In this document: one piece after another, positions 13,901 through 25,900 of the stretch
How positions within the stretch are numbered: position 1 is the first letter of the stretch
Layout: every line of letters begins with the position of its first letter
NCBI RefSeq assembly: GCF_032854445.1
Contig: NC_088302.1
Coordinates: forward strand, 7,435,338-7,499,337
Reading direction: 5' to 3'
Source of the DNA: Liolophura sinensis
Lineage: Eukaryota > Mollusca > Polyplacophora > Chitonida > Chitonidae
DNA: 64,000 nucleotides
Translations under genes and position numbers: made by a program
Notes under the pieces: generated by a model
The model's database searches: none
Seen by the model: the letters and a program-made list of their open reading frames with translations, nothing else
What the model was told of the DNA's origin: nothing

Positions 13901-16900
13901 TCATTGTTCTAAGCCTTCATACTGGATCCACTGAAAACTTCTTATTGCTCTAAGCCTTCAAACTGGATCCATGGATCCAGTAAACCCTTCATTACTCCAA
14001 GCCTTCGTACTGAGTGCAATAAAAATCATTATTCCAACCTTTATACTTTGTCCAATAAAAAATGTTATTATTCCAGATCAATACAAACCCTTCTTTAGTC
14101 CAATCCTTCACACAGTCCAATGAAAACCTTACATTATTCTGCATCCTCCAGATTAAGTCCAGTGAAAGCTCCCTGTTACAGTAATCATTTGTGTCAAATA
14201 TAATGACTCGACCAGAAAGTTTACGTCAGACACGTGTAACAACTCTGTCCGTCCATGAACTCACCTCCGTGGAGCCAGTGAAGGCTACCTTGTCCACGTC
14301 CATGTGCTCAGCAATGGCTGCTCCTGCTGTAGGGCCGTAGCCAGAGATGATGTTGATCACACCAGGGGGAAATCCTGCCTGGTACAGAACAGGGGAGTAC
14401 CATCAGCATTCAGCATCACACAGGATTAATACTCATTTATGGACCCATGACCTAAGTATTTACAGGTTCTCACTTTTACAGTTAATGGTTAATAAAATAG
14501 GAATTTCAGAAACATAAGCTCCTTAACTTCTCTTATACAGGTTCATTTTTAGAACTTTACAGAGATTATCTTAAAGGCAAAGAAAACACAAAAATGAAGT
14601 ATGTGTCAGATGAAAGACCATTAAAAACTGCCAAGGAAAATAGTCCGATTTATTTGTTTTACAATTTGTTTAACCTAGTAAAATGAATTTGAATATTTTA
14701 TTCTACGCGGTTAGTTGTTTTACAATTTGTTTAACCTAGTAAAATGAATTTTAATAGTTTATTCTATGGCAGCCTTTCTGACCACAATAGGACCAGTGAT
14801 GTCTCATAAGGTTTTTTGTTACTTAACACACATCCCTGATTTGACCTAGAAACGAATTATTTCACGCAGCAAGTAAACATGTAACTTATACCTTCTGAGG
14901 TCACAACAGACCACCGCAGAATCTGATCTTTTCACACAATTTTGATTGGTTAGGAAAATTCTAAAATAAATACATACTTTTTTCCTGGACATTTTTTAAT
15001 GGTCTTTCGTCTGATATATTCTTCATTTTAGAGCAGAATAGCCGTGGGAAAACCACCTGGGCAGGACAGTCATATTGCAGACCAACATCAAATGTGCTGG
15101 GAACAAACCAGTGGTCGTACTGGTGAACTAGAACGATCAGTCAGGTGGCCATACCTCCTTAGCAAGTTCTGCCACATACAGAGCGGTCAGAGGGGTCTGC
15201 TCAGCAGTCTTCATCACCACAGTGTTCCCCATGGCCAGTGCCGGCCCAAGTTTCCACGCCTGCATCAAGAGGGGGAAGTTCCACTGAAACGACAAAGACA
15301 GTCAGCTATATTCATCAACACTGGTTGGCCAGTTGATTCCGCAAATTTACGCAACCACATACTGTATAAATAAATGTAAAACAAAACGGAAACAACCATG
15401 GAAAATTCAATGAAAGTGGCTGGAAAAAAATAATACATATCATCAACTTACTGGAATAATTTGTCCACAAACTCCCACCGGCTCATGACGTGTGTAACAG
15501 AAATAATCCCCCCCTGAAAAATACAGAAGATGTTTGCAATAAATATCTGATTATGGATTGTGTGCACGTAGTTAAATATGTTGTTAAAAATAAAACTCTG
15601 TAGGAAGTACATGTGTCTTCTGAGGTCTGAAGATTTATCTTGTCTAAAGCACTGACAACCCAATGTCTGTATATCACAAGCTGTTTTAGGCTTAAGCGAA
15701 GGTAAAAGGTTGTTAAAAATGTTGTTTTTAACTTCATTGTCACTTGAAAAACTATCCCCAGGACTATGGAGTTTACTCACCAATTGGAATAGTCTTCCCA
15801 TGGTTCTTGTCTGCCCATCCAGCGTAGTACCTGTCCACAAAGGGAAAGACAAACTCTCAGTGTTTACTTGGGTTACATGATCATCAAAGTGTGTACAAGC
15901 CTTAATCTTTATCCAGAGAGTGATTGTGCCATCCCCTGGTTTTACAATGGTGGCAATACTCACAATGCATGACAACTACACTCTGTATGTAATGAAACTT
16001 GATTTGTTTGATTGTTGTTCAATACCGCCATGTACTCAAGAATATTCCAATGACACAATGACAACTAGTTTTATGGGTGGAGGAAATCAGATTGCCCAGT
16101 ACAAACCACCAACATTTGGTAAGTAAACAAGTGGTCTTCCATCAACATAAGACTGCATGGAAATTGACCAGTACAAACCACCAACATTTGGAAAGTAAAC
16201 GAGTGGTCTTCCATCAACATAAGACTGGTTGGAAATTGCCCAGTACAAACCACCAACATTTGGAAAGTAAACAAGTGGTCTTCCATCAACATAAGACTGG
16301 TTGGAAATTGTCCAGTACAAACCACCAACATTTGGAAAGTAAACAAGTGGTCTTCCATCAACATAAGACTGCATGGAAATTGCCCAGTACAAACCACCAA
16401 CATTTGGTACGTAAACAAGTGCTCTTCCATCAACATAAGACTGCATGGAAATTGCCCAATACAAACCACCAACATTTGGTAAGTAAACAAGTGGTCTTCC
16501 ATCAACATAAGACTGATTGGAAATTGCCCAGTTCACAGCTTATTGTAACCCAGGCTCAGTGAGTCCAGAAATTCCCTGTCCAAGACTGGGATTAACCCAA
16601 CTTCTTACGCCAGATGTTGTAAGTGAAATATATTAGATAGCGAAATGGGTGGGGGATGCCAAACTTTACCTGTAACACTTGAGCACCAGATCCAAGTCTG
16701 CAGCATATGCCACTTGATAAGGTTTTCCATTGTCAAGAGTCTCCAGAGACTGCAAAGATGAGTAAAATCCTTGTGAAACAGATGTACAGGTATACCCAGC
16801 TAGTATTTAGGTCCCTAATTATTTCTGTAAAATGTTTGGTATCCCTAAATTGTTGGGTGTGCAAACGTAATTAACAAGCTATATTGTAGTTTAAATGAAA

Positions 16901-19900
16901 AAATATGATGAGTTGACAGGGATTCATAGAAGTCCAATGTTATGTTATAAATATTAGAAAAAAGAAAAAAAAGGAACTGACAAATATTACATAAGCAACG
17001 CGAGTTTTGAATTGTTTTTGGTTTTAAACGTCCTCTATAGCCGGTCAGAAACAGCTATTAACCATTACGTACAGCTGTCAAACGGACATTGGGTTGTTAT
17101 ATACTGTTCATAATTTGTTAGCAGCTTACACATTGGTCCACAGGAGACATATAGGCCAATGGTATCAAAGCAACATTCATTGGAAGCCAAAACATGTTGT
17201 CTCATGTACTTTCCTTCATTTTCTTGGCATACCTAAGATTGATCAAACTAAATAGGAATGAACTCTCACTTTGTTTTATAGCAGTAAGCCATATCACCGT
17301 AGTTCATATATATTTAAAGCTGAATTTTAACTTGATGACAGCCAATTCACCCACGACCACTTTGGCCTGTCACGGATGCAGCCGTTGGCGATCGAAGTTG
17401 ACCACTCATCGCTATGGGTATAGTTTTGAAAACAATTCCGTTTTTATCCCAAAACAATTTGAGTATTTGTACCACTTTGAGTTTTTGTAACCCGATACTC
17501 AGTTTTTACCTGAATTTTTCCGGTGAATATCGGGGTCTAAAATCGCCCTGCATGAATCCCTGACATTAAGAAGTACAGAAGTTTTCATACATTCAAATTT
17601 CGTTCATTCACAGAGCATTCTCTACTTAGCAAGAAGTTTGATATCAGAAGCCTCAATTTTTCTTAAATATAGCCCTGCAATTCATTTCCAAGAGCGTGTT
17701 CACATTAAATCCCCATCAATAACCCCCTCCTTAGCCACTCACTGAAAGGGAACTATAATGGAACTATAATGGTTCTGCTCTAATGATAAAGATAAAAACT
17801 GAACAAATTATCTGTGGTTACAGCGGTACTATTAACGGTAAACAAAAACTTTAAGAATTTACTGATGGACAATTTATTTGGAATATTTTATTTATATGAT
17901 GCTAGCCAGCATTATGGTGGGGGGAAACCCGGCAGATCCCAGGAGAAACCCACAACAATCCACTGATCGCAGACAGACATTCCCATGTACGACTTGAGAA
18001 GGAGGCAGCATGAGCTGGGCAAGAATTCAAAATTGCATTTGTGAGGAGTTCCTGACTCGTTGTGCTATGCTGGCAATCTAACCAAAAGGCCACATACTCC
18101 CACAGATGGTCAACAACATAGCACAGTTAATCTTGCCATCAATACAAACCACTTACAGCCAGGTAGGCACGGTCTCTCTCGATCAAGTCCGCCAGACGTC
18201 TCAGCAGATTACCTCTCTCTGCAGCGTCTGTTCGTCTCCAGGGTGACCCAAGCCTGAATGCTTCCCGAGCTGCAACCACCGCCTTGTCTACATCTGCCTG
18301 AAAACAGGTCAAATAAATTAATAATTAATCCTCAAATGATATAAAAAGTAAATATTCAAAAAAGCAACGGTATATATATATATATATATTATTATTATTA
18401 TTATATATTATCATCATTATTATATATAGAGAGAGACAAGCATACCACTGGCTAGGCTATTTGCAAGGTGTTTATTTAAGCATATTCTGAAGACATTATT
18501 CTGTGTAGACAGATAAAATTAAACTTTTTGTGAAGCCCTGAAAATGACCAACCTAACCAATGTAGTTTTGTCTCCAAAATCAACTTAAAATTATGCATAA
18601 ATTGCACTGAAAGTCGCTCTTTCATATGCCAAAGGTGGAGAAATTAGGGCAGGCAGAGGAAATTACCACCCTAGTTTAAAAAATGTGCCTCTACACCCTG
18701 CCCTTTTTGATTTCTAGCTACATAGGTTACATAGAGATTTATTTATTTGACTGGTGTTAGTACTCAAGAATATTTCACTTATACAATGGCGGCCAGCATT
18801 ATGGAGGGAGGAAACCGGGCAGAGCCCAGGGGAAACCCACAACCATCCGCAGGTTGCTGTAAGACCTTCCCATGACATACGGCTGGTGAGAGGCTCCTGG
18901 ATCATTATGCTGCGCTAGTGCACTAACCAACTGAGCCACGGAGTTCCCTAGTTACATATAGAAGATATATATTTATAGCTGAAGTCATTACAGGTTATTA
19001 TGACTCTAGGTAGTGCATAGAATACTTGATAGAGCTTGATGTATGTATAAACAGACACCTGTCATCAGGTACGTGTACATGGGTACTACAGAAAACGTGG
19101 CATAGCTCACCAGCAAGTGTATTAAAGAGTTATGATGCTTATATAGTATGTATCTAGAGGGAAGTTAAGTCTGTATGACATGTGTCTACAGGGAAGTTAA
19201 GTCTATATGACATGTGTCTACAGGGAAGTTAAGTCTATATGACACGTGTCTACTGGGAAGTTAAGTCTATATGACATGTGTCTACAGGGAAGTTAAGTCT
19301 ATATGACACGTGTTTACAGGGAAGTTAAGTCTATATGACACGTGTTTACAGGGAATTTAAGTCTATATGACATGTGTCTACAGGGAAGTTAAGTCTATAT
19401 GACGTGTCTACAGGGAAGTTAAGTCTATATGACATGTGTCTACAGGGAAGTTAAGTCTATATGACACATGTCTACAGGGAAGTTAAGTCTATATGACATG
19501 TGTCTACAGGGAAGTTAAGTCTATATAACACATGTCTACAGGGAAGTTCAGTCTATATGACACATGTCTACAGGGAAGTTAAGTCTATATGACACGTGTT
19601 TACAGGGAATTTAAGTCTATATGACATGTGTTTACAGGAAAGTTAAGTCTATATGACACATGTCTACAGGGAAGTTAAGTCTATATGACATGTGTCTACA
19701 GGGAAGTTAAGTCAATTAATTTGGCTATTTGATTTGTGATGTACAATAATGTTTGCCTGAAAGCTTATCTGGCATGCCAGCTATAATGAGTGTGGGGTGG
19801 AAGCTTGAACGAACTACATTGCTGGACACCAATGCACACAATTATAGGCATCAGGTGAACTTTCTGACGTATTGATATATTTCATTTCTGTTGCAATGCC

Positions 19901-22900
19901 GTACTTGAGCGCTTTTCTCTTTTACGATGGTGGTCAGTTTTAGGTAGAAACTAGAGTGCCCAGGGTAAGCCAATAATAAAACTGACCAACTTTCACATGT
20001 GACCGACGCATTCACGACATATTGGCAGAAGAGAACAAGAAACTGTGCCAACAGCCGCACAAGCATTCTTAACCTGGGTTATACTGCCACCTAGGCCCCA
20101 CAAGGCCAGTTTTTAACCTGTATCACTGAACATCACTGAAAGGCAGATGGGCCCGATGGCAATAAGAATGTACGACTTAATACTTATCCTTCAAGATTCA
20201 GTACAAAACACTTGTGAGCTCCCTAGTCAACAACACCCATTATTACAGCATTCTGCTGAATCATCCCCTCAAGTGAAATGCCCTAAATGACTCTAAATTT
20301 CGTCCATGACTAACTCCATGATATGACATTCTACTGGGAAAATGAAAGTTTTAGGACCGAAAACAATATTGTGTGATATTTATTTGCCTCTAAAAAATGC
20401 ACTTTTGAGTACGAAATTTTAGGTAATTTAGATTACCTTGAGGCTTTCAGCTTACACAAACTGAGCCTTATGTTCTGGTAAACACGTATAAAGTTCAGAT
20501 CTTTAATACAGATCTGCTGGTAAACCCTTCCACAAAATGCCCCTGCCCTCATTATGTGTACAACAAGCTTTACAGGTATTTTGTGTTACGAATGAGCAAA
20601 TCAAATTGGGTGAGGCAAACACAGACATTTACCTCTTTGTGTACTTCATGATGTCTCGAGTCAATACACAGAGGTTTGTTTCACTTGGATACACAAGTAC
20701 ATGTGCAGTTAATGGCTTGTTTGCCAGCAGGTCTTAATACAACTGAATAGTTTTGGGCACCTTTCCATTCACAAAGCTGTCCCTTTTATCAGTTTCATAT
20801 ATGTAAACTTTAATACAAACATGTGAAAATATTATCATTTTGGGATAATGAACCCCCAAATCCTGGGTTGACGGGGCCTCCAAACTGGATCAGGCTTTGA
20901 CCTGTCAAATAAGTAACCCTACTGCAGCATATGTACTTGGATATACAAACCAACATAAGCCGGCTACTCATATACAGTACATGTTTACTGGTAATTCTAT
21001 ACATGCATGTCTTATCAGTTCTTTAGATACCGGGTGTACAGTGCAGGCAAGCTGAAGGTAGATTTATACATGATGTACATGCACAAAATATCAGGCTGAC
21101 AATAAGGCGGCTCCAATTCATTTTGTGTGAGCCAACGCTAAAAAATGTAAAAATGGAATGAAAATAAAACTGAAAATCCACCTTTTTATTTTGTCTGATC
21201 TTATGGTTTTTATCAATTTCCTATTTGTCAAGGTATTCTGATCGTATAACTATGTCTTCAACACCAACAACTGCCAAGACAGCCCATATTTTCCACAGAT
21301 TATATGATTTTGAAGTTTTTCAAGGCACTACAAACAACAAACATGTACACTGTTACATATTTGAAATAAAGCAAAAAGGTCATTTTTGATAATACCGAAA
21401 TATACATGCGCCTACCTGTGAGCATAATGAGGAAACAAAATGAGAAAAAAAATATGTGCAGTTCCAAACTTTGTAAAGTTGAAAGAAACACTGGAGAAAA
21501 TCAGTATACGCATATGCATGTATACAGTGCATAGGTGTCCAATGTCAGCTGTCACCTGCCAGTGTCAGAGCTTACTGTTCTCAGTTGTAGGAGGAATTGA
21601 TCTCAACACATCATTAATACCATGGAACTGTACTGAAGTGCTCTTCATGGCTACACTGTACATGGTAAAAACACAAAAAAGGTAGAAAAGTCAAACCAGA
21701 AATTAGACCTAAATCCGTGACAAATCACATATGTAAACTTTCGTCAATTCCTAATGTATGAAGTCACCTGTCAGAAATGTCAGGCAACAATTTTTGATTA
21801 CATTTACTACAACATGGCCTTCTGAAAAGAAGTCTCCCAAAAAGTTATTTAGAGTACATGAACGATGGAGAAAATTCAGCCTTTGTGAACTAATAAAGTT
21901 CCTTTTGGGAAGGGGGTCTTTTGTGACCCTGGAACAGAGAGAGAGAGAGGTCACAAAATATGATTTTTTTTTTTTTACGTTTATTGACAACAGAATCTGC
22001 TTGTAATACTCGCCTGTTCCCTCCTCCCAACTCCTCCTTTTAGCCAGCTGAAAGTTTATTTATTTATTTATTTACTTGATTGGTTTTTTACTCCTTATTC
22101 ATGAGAATTTCACTTATATGATGGTGGACAGCATTATGGTGGGAGGAAACCAGATAGAGCCAGCTGGAAATTTAAATATAATTATATAACTATGCGAATG
22201 CTGAGTTAAATGTCCAACGCCACATATTTGAGCCATAGCCCTATCAAAAATGAAATTGTGTCTTAAAGGATGCATGAACAGGTACAATAAAAAGAATATG
22301 TTTTTAAGGAACATGGAGAAAGACATGCCAAAACAAAGAACAAAACATTTTCATTCTTCAGGCATATTTATATTTCTTAATAACCCCTTCTATGCATATT
22401 TTCCATCAACTATAGGAGTATAATCAAATGAGGTCATCAACGAATGTACCCAGAACACAAGATCAGCTCCGAGCCCCCAATTCAACTCCTGCCACAACAA
22501 AGTTAATTTGGACAGCTTTCACCGCTGAGGTCACCACAGCAGCCTACTTAATTCCTGACTGACTGCCGAGGCCTTACTAAAACTGTAGTTATAAAACCAC
22601 TTTGATGCCCAAAGAAGAAAGCTGATAAGCTTTTTTTGTAGTTTTATGTTAGGCCACATCATATACTCATCATATTAAAAATAAAAACAAGAAATTTCTG
22701 TATCCTCCACACTTATGTGGACCTAGCTATTAATTGCGTCCACTGATCCCTCACCGGAGATGTCTGTCACCTTTTACGGCAAACTTGCCTAGAGGTCTGA
22801 GGTTCAATGATCTTGTCACTCAGGAGGAGATCAAGGATGTCAAAGCCACAACAGAATATGTTACAAGGTGAAAAGCCCATTCAAACACCTGTGTCATGCT

Positions 22901-25900
22901 AATGACTGCACATACATAGCTCTAGGCTATAGGTTCTATCTGTTTACAGGGTGGGCATGTGAACAGTGAAGCATGACTAACTGATTTATATGTCTCTATT
23001 TTCAATCTCCAATTTGTGTATAAACCAGAGATTAAACAGGTAGGGCTTGTACAGTTCATCACCTGATTTCAAATCCTATTAACAGTTCAAGCCCTGAAAA
23101 CTTTCTGCATTATTGCAAAAATTTAATGGTTTAATCCTGTTACCTGTACTTGACATCTGAAAGTTCTGACAGGGTAGGTAATGGCTAGGCCGATTACTGA
23201 TCTGGGGCATCTTGCACAAAAGTGATGTGGGGCACCCTGCACAAAGTGATCTGGGGCAACTTGCACAAAGTGATCTGAGACATCTTGCACAAAGTGATTT
23301 GGGGCATCTTGCACAAAGTGATTTGGGGCCTCTTGCACAAAGTGATCTGGGGTCTCTTGCACAAAGTGATCTGGGACATCTTGCACAAAGTGACTTGGGG
23401 CATCTTGCACAAAGTAATCCTTGGCCTCTTGCACAAAGTGATCTGGGGCCTCTTGTACAAAGTGATGTGGGGCAACTTGCACAAAGTGATGTGGGGCAAC
23501 TTGCACAAAGTGATGTGGGGCATCTTGCACAAAGTGATGTGGGGCAACTTGCACAAAGTGATCTGGGGCAACTTGCACAAAGTGATCTGAACAACTTGCA
23601 CAAAGTGATGTGGGCAACTTGCACAAAGTGATCTGGGGCCTCTTGCACAAGTGATCTGGGACATCTTGCACAAAGTGACTTGGGCATCTTGCACAAAGTG
23701 ATCTGGGGCCTCTTGCACAAAGTGATCTGGGACATCTTGCACAAAGTGACCTGGGGCATCTTGCACAAAGTGATCTGGGGCCTCCTGCACAAAGTGATCT
23801 GGGACATCTTGCACAAAGTGACTTGGGGCATCTTGCACAAAGTAATCCTTGGCCTCTTGCACAAAGTGATCTGGGGCCTCTTGCACAAAGTGATGTGGGG
23901 CAACTTGCACAAAGTGATGTGGGGCATCTTGCACAAAGTGATGTGGGGCAACTTGCACAAAGTGATGTGGGGCATCTTGCACAAAGTGATGTGGGGCATC
24001 TTGCACAAAGTGATGTGGGGCAACTTGCACAAAGTGATCTGGGGCCTCTTGCACAAAGTGATCTGGGACACCTTGCACAAAGTGATCTGGGGCCTCTTGC
24101 ACAAAGTGATCTGGGACATCTTTGCACAAAGTGACCTGGGGCATCTTGCACAAAGTAATCCTTGGCCTCTTGCACAAAGTGATCTGGGCCTCTTGTACAA
24201 AGTGATGTGGGGCAACTTGCACAAAGTGATGTGGGGCAACTTGCACAAAGTGATGTGGGGCATCTTGCACAAAGTGATGTGGGGCAACTTGCACAAAGTG
24301 ATCCGAGCATCTTGCACAAAGTGATTTGGGGCATCTTGCACAAAGTGATCTGGGGCATCTTGCACAAAGTGACCACAAGTGACCCGTGTGATAAAAATGC
24401 ATGTACTGGAAAAAAATGTCACGACAAAAAAATGGATTATGCTGGTGGGCATAATGAGTTTCTCTGAATTTAAATCCCAAACACCATTGACAAGAGGCTA
24501 CAATGCATTCAACACGATCACCAGATGAAACCAGACCACAGCCACACTCTGATGGGCTTCAAAATAGCAAAATAATTCAAAAATTTAAGTTACTCATTTT
24601 CAGTAACATTTTTCCTGCATCCCACCCTACAAATATTTAGATATCCCAAACATTACTAGTGTTTTCAAAAAAAACAAAAACTTCTTGAAAAGACTGATAA
24701 AGATTTTACAAAATATCATCTTAGGTGCTGACCCTACCATTTGTCTAATGGGCTACATGTACAAGTTAATAACTATAAAAAAAGCCCTCAAAGCACCATT
24801 TTTAAGATGAAACAAGTCTCTAAATCAGACAAAGTAAATAACACAATTCAATTTAGTTCAAGTATGTCATTAAACAAGGAACTTATTGGAATGACAAATT
24901 TAATCCAAAAAAACATAAAACAAACAAAACAAAAAAAAATATTTTAGTGAAAGGCTTACTTCCCTAATAAGTAGGTCAAAACTGGCGAAGTGATAGGACA
25001 GTGAAACCAGTTGTACATTCAACTGTAGGTGGGTAAGAACATGTATTGTCAAGTTGATCTCACCAGGTACTTTGCCTGAGACCAGAAGTAGATCACACTA
25101 GCCAGATGATATACAGATAAGAAAGTCTGACACAGTAAAACATGCTGTTAAATAACAGACATTTAGGCATGATCAAACAGTTTTACATAGACTCTAGATA
25201 GAAAACTCAAGAGATGTGCTTAATAATTTCACGTAGACTTTTATCACGTTAACGTTACCTCAAAACATGGAGGGCCATGCAAATAACCTAATTCCTCAAT
25301 GTTTTTGTACATAAAAGAGCAACTTTCAATGCAATTTATGCACATTTTTAATATATAAGTCTACACTGAATATTTCCTTCAGAATATGCTTAAATAAACA
25401 ACTTGCAAACATGTAAAAAGGTATATTTTTTTCTGGACCAACACCAAGCATTAAAATCAAACACTTTGCTTACAGATGAACTGTAGTGGATTAAAACCAA
25501 AAATTTCATGGTGAAAAGAGCTTAATTGCAACCAAATTTTTAACTGTATGTACTGTTACAATTGTAACCTCTGCCACTTTTTCCTATATGCAAATTACCA
25601 GTTCTAACCAGTTGTGTACATCTACCTTGTCAGTTAGGTGGGGTCAGATAAAACTAACCCAATGAGAATTATTTTAAGTATAAGCCTGCTCAAATTTTAC
25701 CCCACATCCTAGAAGTCATGATTATCTTGTTTATATTCACTGAAGCTGACATCTGTTCAAGGGTTAATCCTTGTCTTCACAGGACAGGCTGTTACTGGTT
25801 TAGCCTGGATCATCAGATATCCACACCCCACTTGGGCCTATTTTATATCTAACACCTACATAATGTGTGCCTAAGCTTTTCCCACACACAGCACATTTGA

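Noticed and set aside
16071-16562. Open frames of 145-161 codons with a 24-residue repeat
   Set aside because: Produced by a 72-bp intronic array; open on both strands and in several frames, with no start context or splice links.
23079-24480. Open frames of 417-457 codons on the minus strand and up to 214 on the plus strand
   Set aside because: They are the three frames of a 24-bp tandem array whose period is divisible by 3. The peptide is a simple octad in every frame, and the array lies in an ALDH2 intron on the sense strand.
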